DNA from: Deltaproteobacteria bacterium RBG_13_43_22
GTDB lineage: Bacteria > Desulfobacterota > RBG-13-43-22
Length of the DNA: 42,542 nt
Direction of reading: 5' to 3'
Assembly (NCBI GenBank): GCA_001797675.1
Contig: MGQB01000001.1
Coordinates: 201,968 to 244,509 of the forward strand
Translations under genes and position numbers: made by a program
The notes under the pieces: generated by a model
The model's input: the letters and a program-made list of their open reading frames with translations, nothing else
Told to the model about the DNA's origin: nothing
The model's database searches: none
Part shown: positions 35,887-42,542 of the stretch, piece by piece
How the letters are laid out: every line of letters begins with the position of its first letter
How positions within the stretch are numbered: the first letter of the stretch is position 1

Positions 35887-36786
35887 ATGAAATATGCATT
35901 TTTTTTAGGATGTGTCATTCCGGTCAAATATCCGGGATTTGAAAAGGCCACCCGGGAAGTGATGAAGGTCCTGGACATCGAACTGGTGGACCTTCCCTTT
36001 TCCTGTTGTCCGGCCCCAACGAACATGAAGCTGGCCCATTACGATACCTGGCTGGCCCTGGCGGCCCGAAACCTCTGCCTAGCCGAAGAGGCCGGCCTGT
36101 CCATCCTGGCTATGTGTAACGGTTGTATCAACACCCTTAAGGAAGCTAACCTGATTCTGAAAGAGGACCTCCAAAGGCGGAACCAGGTCAATCTGGCCCT
36201 GGAAGGATCCGGGCATTGTTTCAATGGAACCATTGAGGTCAAACACCTCCTGGATGTCCTTTATAAAGAAATTGGATTGGAAAGGATCGCCGAGAAAGTC
36301 CAACATCCCCTGGACGGTATCCGTATCGGATGTCATTACGGTTGTCACTTGTACCGGCCTCCACGCCTCATGTACCCCGATGAGCTGTCGGAAGCGGCCA
36401 GTTATGTCCCGGTCAGCATGGATCAAATTCTGACGGTGTTGGGAGCCCAACCGACCCAGTATTCCAGGAAATTCCTATGCTGCGGTTCGGCCCTGGGAAC
36501 CAATATTGATGCCCAGGCGGCCAATGAGATCACCCGGGAAAAACTCCAACACATGAAAAAGCATCGTATCGAGGCTGTGTCTGTGGCCTGTCCATCCTGT
36601 TTTTCCCAATTTGACCGGGGCCAGATGATGCTGGAGAGGAAGCATCATGACGGGTTCAACCTGCCGACGCTTTATATTTCCCAGCTCCTTGGTCTGGCCT
36701 TCGGTCTGGACCGGCCCAACCTGGGACTGGGAGACCATCGCATCAGCCTCCAACCCATATTGGAAAGGGTCGGACGGTCTTCTTGA
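35887..36786 (+). CDS. hdrB: HdrB-type heterodisulfide reductase catalytic subunit
   Basis: 299 aa. Two CCG-type cysteine domains bind the noncubane clusters: C40-C41 with C77/C80 (FSCCPAP, MCNGC) and C149/C153, C198-C199, C235/C238 (GCHYGCHLYRPPR, FLCCGSALG, ACPSC). It is the disulfide-reducing subunit in methanogen HdrABC. In bacteria without CoM/CoB the substrate is unknown. The ATG has no good Shine-Dalgarno. It follows a repeat-filled spacer of 264 bp after hdrC, so its expression may differ from hdrA and hdrC. Confidence 0.9.
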   Translation: MKYAFFLGCVIPVKYPGFEKATREVMKVLDIELVDLPFSCCPAPTNMKLAHYDTWLALAARNLCLAEEAGLSILAMCNGCINTLKEANLILKEDLQRRNQVNLALEGSGHCFNGTIEVKHLLDVLYKEIGLERIAEKVQHPLDGIRIGCHYGCHLYRPPRLMYPDELSEAASYVPVSMDQILTVLGAQPTQYSRKFLCCGSALGTNIDAQAANEITREKLQHMKKHRIEAVSVACPSCFSQFDRGQMMLERKHHDGFNLPTLYISQLLGLAFGLDRPNLGLGDHRISLQPILERVGRSS

Positions 36787-36811
36787 CAAAAAGAGATTAA
36801 ATCCCTATATT
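36783..36811 (+). promoter_or_regulatory. Sigma-70-type promoter of the selenoprotein gene
   Basis: -35 TTGACA (36783-36788), 17-bp spacer, -10 TATATT (36806-36811). The -35 box overlaps the hdrB stop codon. It predicts an mRNA with a ~63-nt leader. Confidence 0.7.
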
Positions 36812-36880
36812 GAAATTTACCGGCTATGGTTTTAAAGGGAAAATACAGACTTTAATAAATTTTTTCTGAAAGGAAACATC

Positions 36881-37198
36881 ATGTTAACAGTTACCGAATC
36901 AGCACAAACGGCACTTAAAGATCATTTTGAAAAACAAAATCTCACTTCGCCCATCCGGGTTTTCCTGAGTCAAGGCGGCTGATCCGGGCCGTCGCTGGCC
37001 CTGGCTCTGGATGAGTCAAAAGAGACCGATAATGTTTATGATATCAATGGAATCACCTATCTGATCGACAAGACGTTGTCCGAACAGGCCAAAGAGGTCA
37101 AGGTGGATTTCGTCAATTATAACGGACGATCAGGATTTTCCGTGTCTTCTGCGTTGAATTTAGGTGGAGGTTCCTGCGGCACTTCCTGCAGTTGTTAA
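36881..37198 (+). CDS. HesB/IscA-like selenoprotein, UGA read as selenocysteine
   Basis: 105 aa if UGA (36980-36982, codon 34) is read as Sec; otherwise translation stops after 33 residues. The frame stays open on both sides: MLTVTESAQTALKDHFE, IRVFLSQGGU-SGPSLALALDE, ITYLIDKTLSEQAKEVKVDF and a Cys-rich end GGSCGTSCSC. The Sec position matches the first metal-ligand Cys of IscA-type proteins, and HesB-like selenoproteins with a GGU motif are known from deltaproteobacteria. Good ribosome binding site (AAAGGAAA), own promoter and terminator argue for a live gene. It probably binds iron or an Fe-S cluster. A gene finder using UGA as stop would miss it. Confidence 0.87.
36983..37004 (+). promoter_or_regulatory. 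Candidate bacterial SECIS hairpin
   Basis: Directly after the UGA, CCGGGCC (36984-36990) pairs with GGCCC-U-GG (36997-37004): seven base pairs with a single bulged U, loop GUCGCU starting with G. The bulged U and loop G resemble SelB-bound SECIS elements, but the loop lies only 8-14 nt from UGA, a little closer than the usual range. An alternative fold with a 12-nt loop exists. Confidence 0.5.
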
Positions 37199-37222
37199 AG
37201 AGAGTTTACTAATTTTTCCCAA

Positions 37223-37251
37223 GGGGCGGGTCAACAACCCGCCCTTTTTTT
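37223..37251 (+). terminator. Intrinsic terminator of the selenoprotein gene
   Basis: GGGCGGGT (37224-37231) pairs perfectly with ACCCGCCC (37237-37244) over CAACA and is followed by seven T. It lies 26 bp after the stop codon and closes the plus-strand cluster. Confidence 0.93.
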
Positions 37252-37260
37252 CCATCAAAG

Positions 37261-37410
37261 CTTGATGGCCTCGTAAAAAGTCGCCCAAACCCGAATCACG
37301 TCATTCCGGTGCCGCATCAAGTGCGGGATAGACTCCAGCCGGAATCCAGTATTTTTAATGAACGTTAATCTCCTGGACCCCGGCTTTCGCCGGGGAGACG
37401 ACTTTTATCG
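37261..37410. repeat. Dispersed GTCATTCCGG-type element, copy downstream of serA
   Basis: It has TTGATGGCCTCGTAAAAAG at one end, GTCATTCCGG, CCGCATCAAGTGCGGGATA, GACTCCAGCCGGAATCCAG, a CCCCGGCTTTCGCCGGGG hairpin and ACGACTTTT at the other. The copy at 39167-39320 has the same blocks in the same order and orientation. No open reading frame inside; the form is of a non-coding (REP/MITE-like) element. Confidence 0.8.
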
Positions 37411-37469
37411 AATCCCTTAAAGGTGAAAGAAATGGATACCTTCAATCGACTTAGGCCAACAGTAGTTCC

Positions 37470-37501
37470 TTGAACCCTTGAATCCTCGAATCCCCGACCC
37501 C
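37470..37501. repeat. 8-bp repeat tract downstream of serA
   Basis: Four contiguous 8-mers TTGAACCC, TTGAATCC, TCGAATCC, CCGACCCC. The period is 8 rather than 7, the only such case seen. Confidence 0.6.
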
Positions 37502-37513
37502 TTCCCTACTACA

Positions 37514-39094
37514 CTACAATTCCAAGAGCAGGGCCTTTTTCACGGAAGGCAGGGAGGTGAGTTCTTTTAGGACCGGACCAGAAACGGCCTGATCGGTAGT
37601 TAACAAGATAATATTTCCCCCTTTTTCTTTTTCCTGTCCTACCTGCATCCGTTCAATATTGATCCGATGTTTTCCCAGGGTCGTTCCGATTGTCCCAATC
37701 ACCCCGGGCTTGTCTTCATTATGGATCAGGAGCATATGTCCTTCGGGAATGGCCTCCAAACGGAAGTGGTTCAAACGGACAATCCGGGGTTCATACTTGC
37801 CGAAAAGGGTTCCGGAGATGGAGCTTTCCATCTTCTGGGTCTTAACCCGCAGGGTAATCAGGTTTAAAAAATCATCTGCCGTATCGGTTTTTGATTCGAT
37901 CACCCGTATTCCGCGATCCCTGGCCAGGATGGGGGCATTGACAAAATTGACCACATCCTTCAGAATCGGAGTCAAGAGTCCTTTTAGCACTGAGACCGTC
38001 ATCGGCTTGGTGTCGTAACCGGCCACATCACCCAGATAATCTATCGACACCTCCGTCATCCCGCCGTCAAGGATCTGAGACTGAAAGGCGCCCAACCGTT
38101 CCGCCAACACCAGATAGGGTTTGATCCGTTCCAGGAGGTTGGCACTGACCGAGGGGACATTGACTGCATTTTTAATGACCCCGTGAAGCAGGTAATCGAC
38201 CACCTGTTCGGCTACGGCCACAGCCACATTCTCCTGGGCTTCCATGGTTGAGGCCCCCAGATGAGGAGTGCAGATAAAGTTTTCCAGATCAAGCAAGGGA
38301 CAGGCTCCGGGGGGTTCGGTCTCAAAGACATCCAGGGCCGCCCCTCCCACCTTGCCGCTTTTCAATCCCTCAAAGAGGGCCTTTTCATCGATGATCCCGC
38401 CCCGGGAGCAGTTGACGATCATCACCCCATCCTTCATCCTGGAAATCGCTTCGGCGTTGATCAGACCCAAGGTATCTTTGGTTTTGGGGGTATGGATGGT
38501 GATGAAATCGGCCCGTTGGTAGAGTTCCTCCAGAGAAACCGGTTCAATCCCCTGTTTCAAAAGAATTTCAGGCTGGATAAAAGGATCATAGGTGATAACC
38601 TGCATTTTCAAGCCTTTTGCCCGGTCGGCGACAATACTGCCTATTTTCCCCAGGCCGATGATCCCCAGGGTCTTGTTGAAGATTTCCTTTCCCTGGAATT
38701 TTTTCTTTTCCCATTTCTGATCTTTTAAGGATGCTGTGGCCTGTGGGATCCTCCGGGCCAGGGACAGGAGCAGGGAAATGGTGTGTTCGGCCGTGGTTAT
38801 GGTGTTTCCCTCAGGGGTATTCATCACCACGATGCCCCGCTGGGAAGCGGCCGGGATGTCCACATTATCCAGACCGATACCGGCCCTGCCCACCACCTTG
38901 AGCTTGTCGGCCATTTGGATAATTTCAGCCGTAACCTTGGTGGCACTTCGAATAACCAGGCCGTCATAATCTTTGATGACGGCCTTCAATTCATCCGGGG
39001 TCAAACCGGTTTTGACATCCACCTGGAGGCCTTCGGCCTTTTTAAAAATTTCCACCCCTTTTTCCGATAAATTATCACTGATCAGTACTTTCAT
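37514..39094 (-). CDS. serA: D-3-phosphoglycerate dehydrogenase
   Basis: 526 aa, the long (type 1) form. NAD site GIIGLGKIGSIVADRAKGL (~144-162), catalytic Arg231 (CSRGGIIDEKAL), Glu260 (DVFETEPP) and His278 (CTPHLGAST). An intervening allosteric substrate-binding domain (~310-440) is followed by a C-terminal ACT domain (~450-525, HNEDKPGVIGTIGTTLGKH) for serine feedback. It makes 3-phosphohydroxypyruvate for serine synthesis. AGAGG precedes the ATG. The gene is bracketed by two direct copies of a dispersed repeat, so it could be lost or duplicated by recombination. Confidence 0.96.
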   Translation of the reverse strand: MKVLISDNLSEKGVEIFKKAEGLQVDVKTGLTPDELKAVIKDYDGLVIRSATKVTAEIIQMADKLKVVGRAGIGLDNVDIPAASQRGIVVMNTPEGNTITTAEHTISLLLSLARRIPQATASLKDQKWEKKKFQGKEIFNKTLGIIGLGKIGSIVADRAKGLKMQVITYDPFIQPEILLKQGIEPVSLEELYQRADFITIHTPKTKDTLGLINAEAISRMKDGVMIVNCSRGGIIDEKALFEGLKSGKVGGAALDVFETEPPGACPLLDLENFICTPHLGASTMEAQENVAVAVAEQVVDYLLHGVIKNAVNVPSVSANLLERIKPYLVLAERLGAFQSQILDGGMTEVSIDYLGDVAGYDTKPMTVSVLKGLLTPILKDVVNFVNAPILARDRGIRVIESKTDTADDFLNLITLRVKTQKMESSISGTLFGKYEPRIVRLNHFRLEAIPEGHMLLIHNEDKPGVIGTIGTTLGKHRINIERMQVGQEKEKGGNIILLTTDQAVSGPVLKELTSLPSVKKALLLEL

Positions 39095-39166
39095 AAAGAC
39101 CTCTTTTCAGCTAATAGGTATCCGCCAACAGCTTATTATTTCTGGTTCGATGGACTTTCTAGGAGT

Positions 39167-39320
39167 TGATCAATAAAGGTCGCCGAAAGCCCATTTTCGT
39201 CATTCCGGTCCCGCATCAAGTGGGGGATAAACTCCAGTCGGAATCCAGAATAATCAATTAGTTAAAATTCTCCCCGACCCCGGTTTTCACCGGGGTGACG
39301 ACATTTTACAGGACCATCAA
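39167..39320. repeat. Dispersed GTCATTCCGG-type element, copy upstream of serA
   Basis: GTCATTCCGG, CCGCATCAAGTGGGGGATA, ACTCCAGTCGGAATCCAG, CCCCGGTTTTCACCGGGG hairpin, then GACGACATTTT. It is colinear and in the same orientation as 37261-37410. The spacer between porin and serA is otherwise empty. Confidence 0.8.
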
Positions 39321-39402
39321 TCGTCAGTAATAGGTGATATAAATATACCTCTTTTATTATCAATTGGTAAAAGTTTTGTCAATCAATTAAACCCATTATG
39401 GT

Positions 39403-39436
39403 AAAAAAAAACCCCGGAGGGTTGCCCCTCCAGGGT
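39403..39436 (-). terminator. Intrinsic terminator of the porin gene
   Basis: ACCCCGGAGGG (39411-39421) pairs with CCCTCCAGGGT (39426-39436), one mismatch, loop of 4 nt. On the minus strand it is followed by eight T (39410-39403). It lies 27 bp after the porin stop. Confidence 0.9.
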
Positions 39437-39462
39437 CTTTCGGTAAGTTATTTTAGGTTTAT

Positions 39463-40686
39463 TTAGAAGCCAAAATTGAACTGAACACCGGCTACCACGT
39501 CCGCTCCCAGTTTGATTGTGGAGGTCGTGCCCGGATATTTACCCAGATCAGACGTATAAATTTCCGGAATTATCTTGAAATTCGGGGTTACCGTATACCA
39601 GAGGTTGGCACCCATGATGGTCCTGGTATTGGAGTTATCCCCGACCGTAAATCTATCTTTATTGATAGATTGGGTAAAACCGGCATAGACATGCGGGGTA
39701 GCCTTACCGAAGGTGAAGGCCAGATCAAAAAACCCGGCAAAGGTGTTGGCGTTCAGGATCTTGCCACTGGAATTTCTGAAATAGCCGCCCCAGGAAGATT
39801 CCCCTGAGCACATATTTGCCATTTGGGAGCCACCACCCAGGTTCTGGCCATAGGTAAGTTCAAACTTACCGACAAACGGCCCGGAGACCACCATGATCGG
39901 TAAACGAAGCAACCAGGCAGTCATAGAGGAATCATAACCGGACGCTAAGCCATCCCACTGGACCTGCTGATAGGCAACGGCCGGATAGAGGCTGACAGCG
40001 CCGAAATTAAAGATGCCCTTGGCAGCGATCATGGGAAAGGTGGCATAAGATTGTCTGGTGGCCGTTCCGACGGTCTCAGCATAGGTTCCCGTACTCACCA
40101 GAGAGATCTGGTAAGTAAACATCTTGCTGACAGCCTGTCTGAACCTTAATTGAGGATACTTTTGATCATAGACAAACCCGTAGGCAATACCGGCGACATG
40201 ACCGTTCCCGGAGGGAGTGTACCCCAACTGTTGAGACATTCCAAAAGAGACTGTAGACCCGGACTGTTTACCGGCTGAAAGCACGCAGTTTCCGAAAGTA
40301 TAACTCCCATACCAAACATCCATGGCGATGTAATCTCTCAGATTTTGATACTGAGTAGCGCCATAGGTCGTGGAGTCATTATTGATCTTGTTATAGGATA
40401 AAACGTCACTATTCGCATAGAGTACCCAGGTAAACGAGGCAGGACCCACGGTATAGGTTCCCATAATGTTGGACCAGTAATCAACCCCGGTGAATAACTT
40501 GGTAACGTCAGTGCCGATGCCACTCCTGTTTTTGTCTAAATTAATGTAACCGATATCATAAGCGAGTGTGCCGCCCATGGTGAACCTTTCCCCTTTGGCG
40601 CCTTCAACCGTATAGGCGAAGGCCGGCAGGGCAAAAGCAACCACCAGGGCCATAATAAAAGCAATCATCCCTAATTTTTTCATCAT
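39463..40686 (-). CDS. Outer-membrane beta-barrel porin
   Basis: 407 aa. A signal peptide (1-24, cleavage after ALPAFA) is followed by alternating hydrophobic/polar strands rich in Gly, Tyr and Ser, and the protein ends ...VQFNFGF with a terminal Phe, the barrel-assembly signal. No specific porin family recognised beyond a resemblance to deltaproteobacterial homotrimeric porins. The strong promoter, long leader, AAGGAG ribosome binding site and strong terminator indicate high expression. The mRNA from AAGGAG through the AU of the start codon (AAGGAGAAAAAGAGAU) is complementary in 15 of 16 positions to the small RNA predicted at 18726-18798. Confidence 0.88.
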   Translation of the reverse strand: MMKKLGMIAFIMALVVAFALPAFAYTVEGAKGERFTMGGTLAYDIGYINLDKNRSGIGTDVTKLFTGVDYWSNIMGTYTVGPASFTWVLYANSDVLSYNKINNDSTTYGATQYQNLRDYIAMDVWYGSYTFGNCVLSAGKQSGSTVSFGMSQQLGYTPSGNGHVAGIAYGFVYDQKYPQLRFRQAVSKMFTYQISLVSTGTYAETVGTATRQSYATFPMIAAKGIFNFGAVSLYPAVAYQQVQWDGLASGYDSSMTAWLLRLPIMVVSGPFVGKFELTYGQNLGGGSQMANMCSGESSWGGYFRNSSGKILNANTFAGFFDLAFTFGKATPHVYAGFTQSINKDRFTVGDNSNTRTIMGANLWYTVTPNFKIIPEIYTSDLGKYPGTTSTIKLGADVVAGVQFNFGF

Positions 40687-40824
40687 CTCTTTTTCTCCTT
40701 GTTTAAGTTGCAGTTTTAAAAAAATAGTCTCTCTTTCTACTTAAATCTCCTAACCTATTTTTTTAACTATAAATTTCTTAAACCACCCCCTTTTTATTCC
40801 CGGTTTTTAAAAATGGTTCTTTTT

Positions 40825-40853
40825 TTCATAACAGGTTGAATTTCCGATGTCAA
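40825..40853 (-). promoter_or_regulatory. Strong sigma-70-type promoter of the porin gene
   Basis: Minus strand: perfect -35 TTGACA (40853-40848), 17-bp spacer, -10 TATGAA (40830-40825). It lies 139 bp upstream of the start codon, giving a ~130-nt AT-rich leader. Confidence 0.75.
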
Positions 40854-40897
40854 GGATTTTTTTAAGGGAAAATAATCCCTGAAAACCTGAAGGAATG

Positions 40898-42250
40898 TCA
40901 TCCCCCCTGGGTTCTGGCCAGGTCCTTCAGGACTTGAACCGCTTTCCAGGAAAATGGGGACAAACAAGGCAGCAGGGAATTGTTGTGAAATATCGGGTCG
41001 TCGGCCAGGGGAAATCGCGAGGTCCGGCAGGCCTCGGGCCAGAGAGCCGTTTGGGGTAAAGGGGAATATTCCGCCAGTCTGGGGCGGATTCCCAGGATTT
41101 TAACCTCCCGGATGGTCCGCTCGATTTCCGAAAGGGTTTGACCCGGCAGTCCGATCAACAGATAAGCCTCAATCTGATTATTGCCGAATCCAACTTTTCT
41201 TAAAACCGTGATGGCCCGATAAAGATCCGTTTTATCCATTTTGTCTCCCAGGGCCTTTTGCCGGTCCCAATCGGTCGTTTCCAGGCCCAGACGCACGGTC
41301 TTGAAGCCGGCCTTATAAAGGAGATGGGCCCTCTCCAAAGTTATCTCCCGCACATGAAGGGCATTGGGGGTGTGAAAACGGAGGGCCAAATTTTGCTGGA
41401 GTATGGCCTCCAGGACCGGCCCCAGATGTTCCTCAAACCCGAGCAAGAGGGCGTCATCATAGAAAGCAAAATCCAAAACCCCTTTGGTACGGTGCCAGTA
41501 AACCATTTCATCGGCCACCCCTTCAGCAGACCGTCGGTAATACCGGGGTTGAAGGATTTTTGAGGCACAATAAGGACAGGAAAAAAAACACCCTCGCGAA
41601 GTCAAAAGGCAGATATAATCCAGACAGGGATACAAATCAAAGGCCGGGAGGGGCAGGCTGTCCAGGTCATTCGGGTCCGGCATGATCCCTGGTTCAACCC
41701 CGGTAATCGATCCCAGCAATTTTAAAATTGCCCCTTCTCCCGGCCCGGTGATAAGATGATCCGGACGTACCTGCTTCCGGGCGTGGCCCGGCATCAAGGT
41801 GGCGTAAATTCCTCCCAGGATAATCGGGCATTCCGGGAAGACCGATCGAACCAGTTCCAGGGTCTCGATAACCCCTCCATACCAATAGGTCATGGAGGAG
41901 GTGATTAAAATAGCCCGGGGTTGCGGGACTGCCCTTAATGCCTGAAGAAAAAGGACCGGCGGGACCCCATAGCGGTAATAAAACCTTGGGATATCCTTCA
42001 AGGCAGGGGGTTTGGGAAGGCGCTGACGGAAATATTTGCCGATGCCGAAGGCCTTGCGCGGCGGTAAAGCATGCAGGGATTCGGCGCCTTCAAAATGGAC
42101 ATCCAAACAGTCCAATAGGTGCACCCGATAACCATTAGCCCGCAGGGTCCCGGCCAGATACAATAGACCCAGGGGCTTGGCCCAGAGGTCAAAGGCCGAA
42201 AAATCCCGGATATAGGGATTGATTAAGAGGATATGAGGAGGAGAAGACAT
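40898..42250 (-). CDS. B12-binding-type radical SAM protein
   Basis: 450 aa. An N-terminal cobalamin-binding-like fold (~5-175: ILLINPYIRD, LGLLYLAGTLRANGYRVHLLD, IILGGIYATL, LITGPGEG) lacks the DxHxxG motif of base-off B12 proteins, as is usual in this class. A radical SAM domain follows with C221, C225 and C228 (SRGCFFSCPYCAS). The pathway is unknown. It could be a methylase or ring-forming enzyme of lipid, hopanoid or tetrapyrrole metabolism. No B12 biosynthesis gene is nearby. No Shine-Dalgarno is visible because a 7-bp repeat array abuts the start. Confidence 0.83.
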   Translation of the reverse strand: MSSPPHILLINPYIRDFSAFDLWAKPLGLLYLAGTLRANGYRVHLLDCLDVHFEGAESLHALPPRKAFGIGKYFRQRLPKPPALKDIPRFYYRYGVPPVLFLQALRAVPQPRAILITSSMTYWYGGVIETLELVRSVFPECPIILGGIYATLMPGHARKQVRPDHLITGPGEGAILKLLGSITGVEPGIMPDPNDLDSLPLPAFDLYPCLDYICLLTSRGCFFSCPYCASKILQPRYYRRSAEGVADEMVYWHRTKGVLDFAFYDDALLLGFEEHLGPVLEAILQQNLALRFHTPNALHVREITLERAHLLYKAGFKTVRLGLETTDWDRQKALGDKMDKTDLYRAITVLRKVGFGNNQIEAYLLIGLPGQTLSEIERTIREVKILGIRPRLAEYSPLPQTALWPEACRTSRFPLADDPIFHNNSLLPCLSPFSWKAVQVLKDLARTQGG

Positions 42251-42255
42251 TGACT

Positions 42256-42305
42256 TGTTACTCGTTACTCGATACTTAGGTATTCGTTACGGGTTGCGGG
42301 TTTTT
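42256..42305. repeat. 7-bp repeat array upstream of the radical SAM gene
   Basis: TGTTACT, CGTTACT, CGATACT, then GTTACGG and GTTGCGG in line. It begins 5 bp before the start codon of the radical SAM gene. The unit is related to those at 20372 and 35009. Confidence 0.75.
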
Positions 42306-42542
42306 TTTAAACACCCAACCAAAGATATTTCAAGTTTTTTTCTCCGTCGTTAATCGGCAAGGCTTGGGGGGTCTTGTTTTTTGGAGTTGTCCAAAGGTAA
42401 TTATGGGGTTCCCATCCGGCCCCAATAGCTAAGTTTGATTCGATGCATGGTCTACACCTAAGCCTGTTTCCTGCACTGGTGTAGGCCTTCTTGCGATAGA
42501 CTGTTCTTATTTGGGCCCGGCAAAGAAGTTTATGGCTTGCGG
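42306..42542. other. Right edge of window, no gene recognised
   Basis: No open frame of interest on either strand. An inverted pair CTACACC (42452-42458) and GGTGTAG (42478-42484) could form a 7-bp stem with a 19-nt loop. This could be the edge of an upstream gene or element lying outside the window. Confidence 0.4.

Noticed and set aside
36980..36982. UGA as a sign of a pseudogene
   Set aside because: Promoter, ribosome binding site, frame after the UGA, conserved Cys-rich end and terminator are all intact, and the UGA falls at the known Sec position.

Overview
The window reads like chromosome of an anaerobic, Gram-negative bacterium of the former Deltaproteobacteria (Desulfobacterota; sulfate-reducing or syntrophic type). 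The pointers are a KorABCD-HdrABC redox cluster with an HdrA-MvhD fusion, the siroheme-dependent (Ahb) heme route next to hemB, a UGA-containing HesB/IscA-like selenoprotein gene, sigma-54 regulation, and an outer-membrane porin with a signal peptide. Lineage is inferred from gene content only.

Layout: 1-8546 (+) is a chemotaxis operon cheY(partial)-cheA-mcp-cheW-cheR-cheD-cheB, ending in a receiver-GGDEF diguanylate cyclase. 8530-9239 (-) is a response regulator behind a decayed histidine kinase. 9747-12461 (-) holds an SH3/coiled-coil membrane protein and groES-groEL under a CIRCE operator. 12868-14070 (+) is a dGTPase-like gene. 14060-18485 (-) holds a LysM protein, an AhbA/B-type siroheme decarboxylase subunit, AhbD, HemB and a CRP/FNR regulator. 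18486-19023 is a regulatory intergenic region. 19024-23356 (-) is pgi-histidine kinase-NtrC-type regulator. 23571-27007 (-) is rarA and nth-lipoprotein-yihY. 27086-29134 (+) is an EF-G. 29381-37198 (+) is korD-korA-korB-korC-hdrA-hdrC-hdrB-hesB(Sec). 37514-42250 (-) is serA, a porin and a B12-type radical SAM gene. No transposase, CRISPR array, tRNA or rRNA was recognised.

Two signals are not explained by the genes. First, between the NtrC-type gene and the crp gene there is a -24/-12 promoter (18809-18824), preceded by two copies of GTAAAA-N4-TTTTAC and followed within about 70 nt by a strong intrinsic terminator. The predicted ~73-nt RNA has a pyrimidine-rich single-stranded 5' part that is complementary in 15 of 16 positions to the Shine-Dalgarno/start region of the porin gene in this window. 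I propose a two-component/sigma-54-controlled small RNA that represses the porin. Second, at least a dozen intergenic spacers carry strings of degenerate 7-bp units. They are phased exactly at 7 nt, use a different unit at each locus, often form facing inverted arms, and lie almost always between co-directional genes. A separate dispersed ~150-bp element (GTCATTCCGG type) occurs three times, two copies bracketing serA.

How the genes work together: the Kor enzyme should oxidise a 2-oxoacid to acyl-CoA, and its reductant may feed the adjacent HdrABC/MvhD complex, so the cluster looks like a ferredoxin/disulfide electron-transfer module. CheA carries an MshEN-like (possible c-di-GMP) segment in place of a usual P2 domain and is co-transcribed with a diguanylate cyclase, so chemotaxis and c-di-GMP may be linked.
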